DNA of 64,000 nucleotides from NCBI GenBank assembly GCA_025766275.1, contig JAFKAC010000019.1, positions 806,001-870,000 on the forward strand, given 5' to 3'. This document shows positions 1 to 11,022 of this stretch, in pieces; the stretch's first letter is position 1; each line of letters starts with the position of its first letter. Source of the stretch: Lactarius indigo. Taxonomy: Eukaryota > Basidiomycota > Agaricomycetes > Russulales > Russulaceae. A program made the translations under genes and the position numbers. The notes under the pieces were generated by a model. It was not told where the DNA came from and did no database searches. It saw nothing but the letters and a program-made list of their open reading frames with translations.

Positions 1-654
1 CAAGCCTGCGAGAAGTGCCGCGCGCGAAAGGCAAAGGTATGCATCCCTTCCCACATTTATATGTGACTCGTGATAGTGACTGCGTCTGCTCTGATAAAGT
101 GCTCTGGTGAGCATCCAAGCTGCCAACGATGCCTTACGCGTGGGCTTGTCTGCGCATATGCCCCTGAACGTCGCATGCGTGGGCCCAACAAGCCAAAGCC
201 TCCACTCACTCCCCTGCCGGACGGGTCACATCCCGCTGCTGCGGTAGGACAAAAGACGCGAAAACGTGCCTCCACTATGCCCTCTGCCCATCACCGGAGC
301 CCGCAAATATGGGGGCCCCAGCAGCATCACAAGCAACAACAAGAGCACGGTACCGCTGCTCCTACATCTCCTGCCTCGTCCGTAGGCAGTGGGAGTCTCG
401 GGTACCCTCCCCCCTCTGAGTCCGAAGCGTCGCCCATGACACCGCCACACAATTCGCTAGACAGCCGCCATCTCTCGGTGCCAGTGGTAGGTCCCTCTGC
501 TCCACAACGCGTCCTCGTTCAGGACTTTCCGGCGACCGCGCAGCACAGGGCGCAGGGGCGCGTTAGTGAAAGCTCCAGCCGTCATGATGACGACCGCGGT
601 GCGCAAATACAAGGGGCGTACTGGCTGGGGTTTTTGGACAGGACGTCTTCATGA
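1..654 (+). CDS. Zn(2)-Cys(6) fungal transcription factor, 5' end outside window
   Basis: The window opens inside exon 1, which reads QACEKCRARKAK (1-36). An intron at 37-99 (GTATGC..AAAG, with CTGAT as likely branch site) separates this from exon 2 at 100, which opens CSGEHPSCQRCLTRGLVC. Joined in frame, the six cysteines follow C-x2-C-x6-C-x6-C-x2-C-x6-C, the Zn2Cys6 binuclear cluster that binds two zinc ions and contacts DNA in fungal nuclear regulators. The basic RARKAK segment lies between Cys2 and Cys3, as usual. A basic linker (RRMRGPNKPKPP) follows, then a low-complexity Ser/Pro/His/Gln-rich region up to TGA at 652-654. No fungal-specific transcription factor middle domain is visible, so the protein is short or an exon further 3' is missed (a GTGAG lies just past the stop). 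Target genes cannot be inferred. Confidence 0.8.
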
Positions 655-2963
655 TGTGAGAATGACGTTTGACAGCACTGAGGACCACTTCTGAAGTGCA
701 GTGCAACCCTATTTTTCTCCGAGTCGTGCCATCGTATTTTTCTTTTTTTCTCAATTTTCGCAATATCACAGGTGCTACCTCGACTCGCCTCTTGCTATCA
801 GTACATACGCATTGTATCCCATACGACACAGGACATGCTTTGCAGCTTTATTATGTATTTTTAGCGGTGAACTAGACGCGATACACAGCACTAATGTCCC
901 AATTTCGTAATACCGGCTCTTTCCCACCACGTCGCGACTGCAAGCAGTAATACGACTGACAGCCCGAGGGTAATTGCACGAGCAAGTTTCACAAAGTTAG
1001 GACGTGGGGTTCTGTATCGGCCCCACCTCAGTGTTGACGTTACTGCAGCTCTCGGTCAAAGTGGGAATAGTTAACTCGGAGTGCAGAGCACCTAGTATAT
1101 AAAAGAGGGCTTATCGGGGATTGAACGAACTGGCCATGGCAAAGGGCAGCGCTGTCGACGAACGTGGAGGCCGCAATGTGAGCCCCTCTCGCGAGCCATC
1201 TATGTTGTGGCATCGAGGTCACAATTCCCCGCGGTTTCCCGATGGCCCGAATAGATTTCACTTGATTTCTCGGTTCAGGGGGAGGATGATGGTGATCGGA
1301 ATATTTCAAAAACGGTGAAAGTAAAGTCCCGAGTCCGAGGTCAAGGGACCAATGTTGTTTTTATGAGTATATAGAGTGAGACCACTGGTAGTCGATTGAC
1401 CAAATCGAACGCCTCCCATCTGGCTAGGTGAGATCGTGGATCGGCCGAAACTGGTTGGTTATTCAAGCCGTGGCTCTGGTGTGTTGTCAGACTACCCGCT
1501 AAATTACCTAGTCAACGCGCTTCACCCAACTCATTGAGATGAACTTGTTCGCTTGCCACTGGAAGGAATAAATAAGTATCTATGCCGAAGACAAATGATT
1601 CCGCTACATGGGGCAGCTTTCAGCAATCCAGACAAGAAGATAGAAAAATGCTGGAATGTGCCACTATCGCCGCAGTCATTCTCCGCTTGCCCGATCAGCA
1701 GGGTGTAGAGTTGTGTGACGAGAAAGCGAGGGTGAAAGTAGAAAACTTCTCGAAGGATGGGGAAACACCACATTGCAATCGACTGATTTTCGCACACATA
1801 AAAAGAGAACCCGTTCATGAAGTGGGTTGACTAGAACCATGCGTGGGAGGGCACGAAGGGGAATTGTTTCGGACGGTAGTGCAATCAACGCAACATGGCA
1901 CCGACAATATGGTGTGGCTACTCCATTCTCGTTACAGTTGTAATCAATGGACACGAGGTTGTTACGTAAATAAAGGGGCATGCCTCGAAATGATGTCACG
2001 TTTATTGACCACTCTTCTGATCAGGATATCGGCCAACATGCACATTACTTACACAAACAATAGTTAGAATTGAGAAGCTGTATGAAGTTTCTATGTCACT
2101 GATACGTGTCCGGAAGGAACATGTACAAAAACATATACGTAAACATCCCTTGTGGCATTAAACTCTCTGAGTTTAAAAGTTTGAGTGGCATTGGCCGAGC
2201 CTCGGCATCCCAGAGCGAGCGTCGACCGAAGGGTCAATCATTGCCTTCGGTCAAAACTGTCAGTGCCGGACTCTGGGGTAACTATCACTTGCGACTGCAG
2301 TGCAGATGACTTGATGGAGTGACGTTTATATATGGAACGAGTAAGACTGATGCCAACCATGATGCCAGTGTTGGCATCGACCTTGTTATGATGTTAGATG
2401 CACTGGCAGTGACTAGGGCGGTATCGCCGGTCTGTTACCTCTATACAGTAAAGTACCTAGTGAACGCGACTTAATTCTGTAAGCGGTTCGACTCGCTGGT
2501 CTTTTGCACTAATTGCGTTGGGTGAGCGCTGGCAGCCATCGCCCGGTGCAAGATCAGGTCGGTGACAGTAGATTGCCCTGCCGGACTGCGAGTAACGGGT
2601 TGCTCTGCTCTGACACGGGCAGAGTTCGACCCAAGTAGATGGACTCACTCAAAAGTCGTATTCGTGTCAGATAATTACCGCCAGTCGGTACCATCAGCCA
2701 CAGAGCCTGAATTACCTGATCGCGACACTAAACTCGGTTCCGGGCGAGATCCGGCGAGGTTCCACGCCATACGTACGTTGTAAAGTCCCCCACTTAATTT
2801 TGTCAAAAAGGCGAAGCAGGGGAGCGCAGTGAGGTCTGTGGTGTCTCGTTACCTTTATCGATAACGAATGGTTCTCAGGCTGGCGCTTACAATATGCTGA
2901 ACTGATACGACTTGATTACGCCCTCCGAGTATACTCCTTCTCGGAGCCTCCTCAGCACCTACT
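655..2963. other. intergenic, no gene recognised
   Basis: Only short ORFs without recognisable motifs occur on either strand. A TATA-like stretch (TATATAAAAG) sits near 1095-1104, with no convincing ORF downstream. No repeat shared with the transposons further along was noticed. Confidence 0.5.
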
Positions 2964-4983
2964 ATGCCATTACCACAACCGCACTACAGCGTTTACCGGG
3001 AGCAACTCACGTCTCTCTACCACGGCCATGCATTATGGGAGCCGGATCCCTCCAATCTCTACGAGAGGGTCTCAGTGGGTGATGTCGGTTACGTAAGAGA
3101 AGGCTACTTTTTCCGCATGTTCAACGTGCGGCTTCCATGGAACCACCCTTCAAATCGCGTACTCGGGGAACCAGATCCTTACGAACCTGTCGATTTGGGC
3201 CCATTTCTCAACATTCGCGAATCAAGGTTAAGCAGAGGAGACTATCACTCGCGCTATGTGTCCACTCAAGAATTTAATGCTGGGGTTCAGGCTCAGGCAC
3301 CGTGAGTGTTGTACCGTCCCAAACACCTGCCAGTCCGACCAAGTTTCCCTCAGTCCTGCAGATGGCAGTGCGACCATATCGTATAGATGTAGGAAAAGGC
3401 TTGGCGCAGTATTGAGTCTTCCCTACGATGGTTACCGCCAAGATGTTATTCGCACAAAAGCGTTTGAAGATTACATCCGAGACAATTGCGAGAGCTGGTT
3501 CGCCTTTGCGCAGAGGAACAGACTGGATGTCCAGCGCATGGAGGACATTATTCTCGTCTCTGGTTGTACTTTAGTCACCGCATGGGCGGCCGCTGCATTC
3601 GTCGACAGCAATCTGGATTCGGAAATCTCTCTGGGATGCCAAACGACGGGTAGTTCGGCCACCTTCCAATGGCACTTCGCGCGCCAAATCAGTCAGAGCG
3701 TAGCATATAACAACAGTCAAGAGCGTGTACGTCGTGCAACATGCATCAACTTGGATATGGCTGATGTTCTTTCAAAGGCCGACCCACCTCAGACTCAATG
3801 CGTATTCATAAGGGGCTTCCGAGCAAAGCGCATCCTCCTAGGACTCTACACTGGCCTTCGTGCTGCGGCAGAGCCTCTTCCAGACGATCCAGACAGGGGA
3901 CCGGACGATGAGATGCAGGTGACGCGAGTCCCAAACGTCCCGAGTGTGGGTAGTAGCCTTCCAAGGTGATTGAAAGACAGTCATGACACCTTACTTCCAG
4001 TACCGCGATCCCCTCGTTGGAGTCTTGGACTACATTGCGGAGGTTAGTCTTATTTTTATAATCCTTATGTTTACTGAGAGCGTCCAACAGAAATGTCCGG
4101 ATGACACCATAGCTATCGCCCATGACGATGATCTTCAATTGATTGAGGAGGTTGTACGTGCGAATACGTTTTGTTCATACTATGTGCCAATCGATGATGT
4201 GAACCCTCAGGAAACTCTAACCGCAGACGCAGTTGAGGGGTTTTTGCGTCAAAACGAGATCAACGTGCTCATCGAGAACGGGGGTATGCAATTCCTGCAT
4301 CACCCTACGATCTACTAGGGGTTACTGAACCCTGGTCATTAGCTGCAATCTTACACGATGACGAGGAACCCGGGGTTCCTGACGAGGCGAAGGCGATTTT
4401 CTATGCTCATGCTGAATTGGAGGTGCGGTACCACTTTCAGAAGCTAAAAAAACGCTCGCCAATTAATGACCTATCTGAACCCAAGGGAGAGCCGATCCCC
4501 TTAGTCTTGCACCCTGCGTTGTCAAAGTATTTTATAAAGCTCGATATCAGTAACCAGTCGGTTGGCGCCGACGATGACGTTGATGACTATGGTCTTCCAC
4601 AAGAAGAAATAACGTCTCCCGCCGTGCATCCCCCTGTACTGTCGCTGAAACTCGAAAACCACCAAGGGTACCCCCAGGATATCCACATCCACGCGTCTGG
4701 GGATTCTCAAAGCGTCGGCATCACGGTTAGAGACGTGCTGAGGACAATAAATGAAGATGCGAGGAGGATCTCACGTAGACGCGAATGGACCAAATTGAAC
4801 GCAGAGGAACGAATAGAGGTAGACGCCGCGTTCAGAGAGAGATGTACAACAGAAGAAGAGCTGGGCCATGGCCCATGCAGGATTGACTACCTACGCGGCA
4901 GAGACAGGCTCCAGGTCTTTCCGAAACTTTCGCCCGACGGCGAGGTGCTTCCTCTTCCTGTACTCCCTGCTGAACCTTTGTGA
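2964..4983 (+). CDS. Agaricomycete conserved protein of unknown function with DUF6699-like C-terminus; probable single frameshift
   Basis: Short introns join into one long frame. Exons are 2964-3301, 3354-3726, 3778-3945, 4001-4042, 4091-4153 and 4211-4983; introns are 52, 51, 55, 48 and 57 bp. The reading passes through ERVSVGDVGYVREGYFFRMF, then TKAFEDYIRDNCESWFAFAQ, GCTLVTAWAAAAF, QCVFIRGFRAKRI and YRDPLVGVLDYIAE, KCPDDTIAIAHDDDLQLIEE. This order resembles a large family of uncharacterised Agaricomycete proteins (recalled, not searched). Near 4301-4309 the frame moves by one base: FLHHP, then DLLGVTEPW. No intron of normal size fits, so a 1-nt deletion or sequencing error is likely. The last third (HPALSKYFIKLDIS, ITVRDVLRTI, EW..L, RIDYLRGRDRLQV) resembles DUF6699. 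The protein would be about 585 aa with no signal peptide or membrane segment. It could instead be two adjacent genes. Start ATG 2964 follows a clean leader. Confidence 0.6.
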
Positions 4984-5554
4984 GTCCACAGACCTATCGT
5001 GGTCCATGATGGCCTTTAGTCGCTCACTTGTCTATTTCTTTTGAAGGGACCAATCGAATGTAGCAGGCCCGTCAAGAATTCCGATAAGGTAAAAGGAAGG
5101 AATGACTATTCGAATGTGCTCAGATGATGGATACTAGCCGAGATATATTGAACAGGTAGAAGTAACACGTTCAACAGACGGCTGACAATATTTTGCCGCG
5201 TCGGTTGTTGTAATACACGAACTATGTGTGTGTGTGTGTGTGTGTGTGTATTATACGCGAGTGACAAAATTGACTTTGTCGGCATCATTCCGGTCCGGTC
5301 CGGTCCGCATCTATAATTGGCCAAATTAGTTTTTTTGGGTTTCACAACTCAAATAACCGTAAAAAAAAATGCCAAAAACACATTCGGAAAATCACACACC
5401 CTTCCCCTTCCCCTTCAACACCCTTCCTCTTTTTCACCCCTTCTAAGTACTTCTACTGTACCTTCTTTGAGCCTTCAAATCATCATCAGACCTTTCGCCA
5501 CTTCCTGAGCTTTAAGGGGGGGGTGGGCTGTGGTTCTGTGACCTGTGGTGGGGG
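4984..5554. other. intergenic with simple repeats
   Basis: No gene is seen. A (GT)n microsatellite runs at about 5224-5249, a CCGGT tandem repeat at about 5290-5307, and a C/T-rich stretch at about 5400-5470. Confidence 0.6.
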
Positions 5555-5600
5555 TAGTGATTTGCCAGCCCAGCCTGGAAGCTGGAAGCTAGCCCAAGAG
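5555..5600 (+). mobile_element. solitary end of a hAT-type element
   Basis: TAGTGATTTGCC starts at 5555 and the next 35 bases closely match the left end of the complete hAT-type element at 56776. No matching right end is found near either edge of the MULE. This is therefore an orphan end, probably truncated by the insertion or rearrangement that placed the MULE inverted repeat beside it. Confidence 0.55.
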
Positions 5601-5670
5601 CCCATGACACAGATCTGGGTCATTGTACTTGGCAGAGCCCATGTGACAATTTCATGAGTGCATTGGCAAA

Positions 5671-6996
5671 GCCAGGCGCTGTTTTTCTGCAGAGAATTAC
5701 TTCCTCAAAAAGGAAGGTGCCAAGAAGTCACATGTTCTTCTGTCTTCACAAAATGGACATCCCCGAACAAAGTTCAAGCTCAGTTAAAAAGCCAACTTCC
5801 TTATTCATATACATGGACCTCATATGTTTTTTTGAGAAAGTCCTGCAGCTTAACAAAAAGATAAAATATATTTTTTATTATCTAATTTAATCTACAAATT
5901 TTTTTTCTAAGTCATACTGTAGTGCGTGAAAATGGGTGGGCACGGTAAATGCACCTGCAGGGAGATCACGGGCCCTGCCTGCTGCACAACGCATGGGGAC
6001 AGTTCCCCCATGTGTGCCCCTTTCCACACCACCCCGTAGGATGGAGGCAGCTTTGCCTTCACGTGCCCCCTTTCTGCACAAACGGGGCAGTGCGGCAATG
6101 GGAGAGGGGGCAGTGTGCCCTCATCCGCCCCTTCTGCACAAGTGGGGCACTGTGGCCACAGGGAAGGGGAGTGGTGGCGGGTCCTCATGTGCCCTGCTTC
6201 TGTGCAAACGGGCCAGTGCAGCCATGGGGGGAGGGGAGGTGGAGGGCAATGGGGAGAGGGGGGGATGACAGCCCCCTTTGCATGATTGGGGTGGCAGTGT
6301 GGCTACAGGGAAAGAGGAGGCGGGCAGCATGCCATTGCGCCTCCCTTTCCCCACAAAGGGGCTGACGTCCCCTTGTGTGCCCCCTTTCCATGTGAATGGT
6401 GCGGTGTGGACTGGGGGCAAAAGGGAGGGCATTGGGTTGGGTGCAACAGGAAGAGAGGGGGGGGGGGTATGTACCTTCGTACGCCCCCCTTCCGTGCAAG
6501 TGGCGTGATGTGCCCTTGCACACACCCCATTCCATGTGAATGGGGTGGTGCAGGCTGGAGGCAAAAGGGAGGGGGGTGGGATCAGGTGCAATGGGGGAGA
6601 GGGGGAGAGGGGGGGGGGGTGTGCATACCTTCATGTGCCCCCTTCTGTGCGAATGGCGCAGGCTGGAGGCGAAAGGGAGGGGGGCAATGTACCCTTGTGC
6701 CCCCCTGCACCCCCTTTCTCTGTGCAAAGGGGAGGCAGTCAGTGCGGGGATAGGGGGAAGGGGAGGGTGAGCAACTCACCTTTGTGTGCCCTCTCTGCAT
6801 GCAAATGGGGTGGCGCATGATGTAGGGGAAGAGGAGGGAGGAGGGAGGAGAGGGAGGAGGAGGGAGGAGGAGGAGGAGGGAGGGAGGGTTCCCTGTGCTC
6901 TTTGCACACCCAATTCCATACAAATTGGGTGGCACACAACAGGATGGGGGAGGATGGGGCAGGGCAATGGGGGGAAAGTCACTGGGGGGATGAAAG
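5671..6996 (+). repeat. left terminal inverted repeat of the MULE, G-rich tandem array
   Basis: The outer 250 bp is AT-rich and nearly identical to the reverse complement of 18480-18690. The inner part consists of about 100-150 bp tandem units, each with a long G-rich run, a GGAGGCAAAAGGGAGGGGGG-like block and a short CCCCCTTT(C/T) block. The strand is strongly purine-rich and almost free of stop codons in several frames, so the many open frames on both strands here are not genes. Confidence 0.75.
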
Positions 6997-7150
6997 AACA
7001 TGGAGACAGGGGAGACGGGAAACAAGCACAGTATTTTTAGTCAGGAACATGAAATTTTTTTGACATTTGGAAATGTACTACTGCCCAAACTAGCAACGAC
7101 TAATGTACTTGTATGAAATTAGAGATACTGTTTTATCGAGAGATCTGGCC

Positions 7151-8540
7151 CTATGAAGGGACTTGAGATGATCTTTTGGTGGGTGTAACTATTCGGATGG
7201 GTGTATTTTGTGCCTGTGCAGTGGGGGAGTTCTGGCCCTGCACAGCAGCAAGGTGCTTGCAGTGCTGGATCCTCGGGAAGTCCAGGCAATTACATGTTGC
7301 TGTGCCAATGTCAATGACATATTGACAGCCCAGAAATGACTGGGATGCCACATGAAACTTGCCATTGCCGAGTGATGTTATTGAACTTCTGGAAATGGTT
7401 TTAGATTTTGCTAAAATTGCGGCTTCATGCTTCTTAGCAAGATCTAGGCCCTCAAAGCCAATTTGTTGGTGCTTATGTCGGTGCTCATAGTAATGTGGCA
7501 GCATTCTTCAGGTAAGTGTAAAGATGAAATGATCAATCCACCGATTGCACTTTCCCTCAAGCCAGTGGGACTTTAATATATGATGATACCTAAATATGAA
7601 TTAAGTTTCGCTTATTCAGCAGATAGTAAAGTTGACTTATGATTCAAGAAGCATATTTGTGTCCCCTTCCTCAAATATAACTCAGGACTTTCTGGTGAAT
7701 GCAGACCACATATGGACCATAGGGATCCATTGCAGCTGAAAATAATCAGTAAATGATTGGGGGTTGTCTGGATTGCTTAAGATCTCCTCCCAGATCGTCC
7801 CAAACTCGACCAGATCAGAAGTCCGGACCAATTTCTTAATTAGGTCCCATAACTTTGGAAATTGATTGGTCCGGAAATGTGATTGGACTGGTTGGAGTAC
7901 ATGCCACCAGCACAGAAGGACCTGAGTTTGAGGGAGTACTGTTTGTAGAGCTGAGATCTGGGCCTGATCACAATCAGTCATGAAGTAATTGGGCCGGACT
8001 TCAGGGTTCCATGACTGAATTAATTTCAGGAAATAAGTTATTGTTGCTGCCTGTGTATTGGATGACAGCATCCAGGCAACTGGAACTCCTATCAGATTGG
8101 AAATCAGTCAAATTAGCAAAAATGTGATCATTTGCTTACCATGCCCCCACTGGTCCCTTGCCATAACTGTAGTTAGCATCACCCCTGAATAATATGTTGT
8201 GTTGTGGGTGGCATCAATGCCAAGAATGCCATTGCTGAGCCACTGGAAAGCGTCAGACTGAAACCTAGTTTGGAGGGCCAGGATGAACAGATCCCTAGCC
8301 AAATCCAATCCTGGAGGAGCCAGATCTAGCTTGTCTTTGCAGAAGGTATTGGCTCCCTCCTCTCTAAGGACATCCAGCCAAAGTTTGATAGAGATCTCAT
8401 CTTTAGCATGCAATTGGGTCTCATCTTGTTCAACCTCCTTAGCAATCTGGTTTATGTTGTCCATGTGTATGTAATGATCGCGATCACAATCAGAAGCGGA
8501 ATTGTGAATAGACTGGAGCTAAGGAGTAAATTAGCCAATG
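7151..8540 (-). pseudogene. MULE transposase, central and C-terminal part
   Basis: Reading from 8540 downward: a helical region (MDNINQIAKEVEQDE), then GIDATHNTTYYSGVMLTTV with the first catalytic Asp. An intron at 8089-8139 (GTAAGC..TAG) joins WGHG to VPVAWML. FMTDCDQAQ carries the second Asp, followed by LLCWWHV, and the expected Glu is in NMLLES near 7641-7655. The C-terminal exon (7504-7151) carries CNCLDFPRIQHCKH, a SWIM zinc finger (CxC..CxH). This order (DDE core with C/H motif, then SWIM) is that of MuDR-type transposases, which cut and paste DNA at terminal inverted repeats. Decay: an in-frame TGA follows AFTRKS near 7682, and a donor near 7637 reads ATAAGT where GTAAGT is expected. 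Confidence 0.75.
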
Positions 8541-8545
8541 TCATC
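8541..8545 (+). repeat. target-site duplication of element A (left copy)
   Basis: TCATC here is repeated at 16191-16195 directly after the right LTR. Confidence 0.9.
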
Positions 8546-8985
8546 TGTTACGGTTGCGCACATCGAACCCTTACTGTACTGGTTGTGGCTACGGTGGTAA
8601 GGTAGATTAGTCACGGACTCGGGGTTTACGATAGGAGTTAGGTGATGAAGGATGACTCGACCCTAGTACAGGTAGTAGTAGTACTAGGATTGTGCTACTT
8701 ACACGATACATTGGACGCTACATTACTGTGACTCATAGCAGCGCTTGAAAGCCTGCTCTTCTTGTATTTAAGGTAGCTGCGGAAGACCAAGATACGCCAT
8801 CTTGGTCTTCTTCAATCGTCACTTCTCTGTTCTCATCTCTATCCCGATTAGAGTGCTGCAGTCATACTAGTGTCTTTGAACATCTAGAAGTTGCCTTTGT
8901 GCCATATGCTGCCAAGCGTGATTAGCTAAGTTACCAAGTCGCCTTATCGAAGCTCAAGTCGAGCTAACGTTGTGATGGCATTACA
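8546..8985 (+). repeat. 5' LTR of element A
   Basis: 440 bp. A TATA-like TATTTAA (about 8765) is followed by a palindrome, GAAGACCAAGAT - ACGCC - ATCTTGGTCTTC. The right arm starts at 8799, about 30 bp past the TATA box, the likely transcript start. Confidence 0.92.
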
Positions 8986-8987
8986 TT

Positions 8988-8998
8988 AAGACCAAGAT
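8988..8998 (+). promoter_or_regulatory. primer-binding site of element A, self-complementary to the LTR
   Basis: AAGACCAAGAT lies 2 nt after the LTR end. It is the exact complement of ATCTTGGTCTT (8799-8809) in the LTR. This fits Tf1/sushi-type self-priming, in which the first 11 nt of the RNA fold back as primer, rather than tRNA priming. Confidence 0.7.
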
Positions 8999-9005
8999 TC
9001 TCATT

Positions 9006-11000
9006 GTGGTGACTGTCAACACCAGAGACCAGTGGACAAGCTTTTGTCCTTATCATCTAGAACGAAGAGGAGACCGCAATGTACCAACCCGATTCCTAGG
9101 AGCAGCTAGGTGGAGAGACCGAGAAGACGAAACCAGGTACTTTGTAGAGTTCAACGGACCTACAAGGTTCAGACCTGTTGAGTTCAATTTCGACCACTTG
9201 TGTTGGGTAGAAATTACGTGGAACCCCATAGACCACCGCTGGGACGTCGTTAGGCCAGCAGGAAGACAATACCAGTGCGACATCGACACACGCGAACTCA
9301 ACTCACGAGCCGACTGGGGGCCCATTGACGGCCAGTTACAAGAACACTCCACTGGAGAAGCGGTAAGCGAAGAAACTGAGGAGGACGAACAAAGTGAAGA
9401 GAATCAACCTGCAAGCGTCGGACCTATCGAGCAATACTCCATCCAACAAGCTGAGTCGTTACACATCTCAGAACAACCAGAAGTCATTCACGTACAATTG
9501 CCGGCAGCAGAAATGGTGACAACCACCATGACGGCCGAAGAAATCATGAACGTTAGAGAACAAGCGGCACAGGAAGCAGCTGAAGCAATCAGGCAGGAGT
9601 CACAGCGACACCTTATGCCCATTAATCCCGAAATGGGGCATTGTATGACTGCAGACGACGCAGCAATCTTTTGGGCTATTGGACCCAATCAAGGAGACCC
9701 CCTGTCAGGGGGTGGACAAAGACAAGGGCTGCCGCTCGACCCCCCACCAGGATGGGGAGGGCTGCCAGGGGGAGACTTCCCTCGACGCCCAGGCGGAGGA
9801 GGAAATCCACCAGACCTCCCAAATAACCCACCAGAAGGAGGACCCCCAGGTGGAGGAGGCGGTGGAGGCCCGCCAGGAGGTGGAGGGGGAGGAGGACATG
9901 GGCATGAGAAGCTAACAGGTGAACCCCCCACCATTTTCGACGGAGACCGCACTAAGGTGGATTCATTCCTCACACAATGGCACGTGTACTGGGGGATGAA
10001 CCTCGACACCCCCGTCATGCACAACGACTACTGACGAAGCCTCCTATTTCTGTCCTACATTAAAGGGGTATCAGTCAGTGAATGGGTACTCTCATACCTC
10101 AAATGGCTCAACCGGCAAATACAACGAGGAATAGACCAGCATATGAGAGATCTGTGGAACGCAGTAGCAGAGGGTTTTAACCAAAGGTTTGTTAACACCC
10201 TTGAACGCGAACAAGCTCAAGTGCTTCTAAGGAAGGGGCTCAAAATGGTTGACGGAGACATCGACAAATACGTCAATGAGTTTGAAGAAGCCGCCAGAAA
10301 AGCAGGATACCGCCTCAATGATCCCCAAACCATTGACTTGTTCACCAAGGGGCTGCCTAAGAAGTTATACGAAAAGACGTACGATCTGGATGAGCCAGAA
10401 ACATTCAACGAATGGAAGCGGGCAACACTCTGTCGACAACGCAACTACATCCACATCTGAGCCCAGGTGGATGAGTATAAGGACACCAAACCGAAGAAAA
10501 CGGGCAACGCCGGATGGACCATTCCCCAAAATCTTGCAAACCCTTGGGCGATGGACACCTCCGCTGATCGAACAAAGGCGAGATTAGCAGGGTCAGAAGA
10601 AATTGACTATGGTAAGCCGCCGTATACAGGCTTACCCCCCTTCCCACCAAGAGGAGGGCCCGGGGCGAGGGGGCGAGGAAGAGGAGGGTCACGATGAGAC
10701 CTAAGGACGGTGTTATGTTATAATTGCAATGCCCCCGGTCATCTCTCACGAAACTGCCCCCATCCCAGACAGCCACGACAATGGCAACCACAGAGTGCCG
10801 GACCTTCCACTGTCCGAACAGCAGAAACCGATTATTATACACAAGAGATACCGCCGGCTCAAATACAGGCCGCTTCAACCAACAAAACCGCCGAAGAATG
10901 GGCCAAAGAGTGGCTTACCGGAGTCGCAAACGCACCCGATGAAGTAAAAGACCTGATATTGCAGGATTTATGGGGGAAAGAGGGTTTTTGGAATGCCTGA
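9006..11000 (+). pseudogene. Gag of element A
   Basis: A single frame runs from TRDQW near the N-terminus to TGA at 10998-11000. It contains a capsid-like region (FLTQWHVYWGMN, ILRKG/LLRKG, YRLNDPQTIDLFTKGLPK) and a zinc knuckle, CYNCNAPGHLSRNC (about 10723-10764), which would bind RNA in the particle. A Pro/Gly-rich hinge sits at 9780-9900. Three in-frame TGA codons interrupt it (10032-10034, 10458-10460, 10695-10697). The first codon of the open frame is GTG (9006); no ATG lies between the upstream stop and this point. Confidence 0.8.
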
Positions 11001-11022
11001 ACCCATCGGCCTGGGTGAGGGC
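10982..11022 (+). promoter_or_regulatory. predicted -1 ribosomal frameshift signal, element A
   Basis: G GGT TTT (10982-10988) is in the correct phase with gag. After a 6-nt spacer (10989-10994) comes a hairpin at 10995-11022: arms GCCT/GGGC and ACCCA/TGGGT separated by a symmetrical GA/GA internal loop, with loop TCGGCC. The pol frame is -1 relative to gag. Confidence 0.6.

Noticed and set aside
5224..5249. Possible regulatory Z-DNA element
   Set aside because: A plain (GT)n microsatellite with no neighbouring promoter.
5887..7040. Many overlapping ORFs of 60-180 aa on both strands
   Set aside because: They follow from the stop-poor G-rich tandem repeat; the translations are low-complexity and the mirror array at 17000-18450 gives the same.
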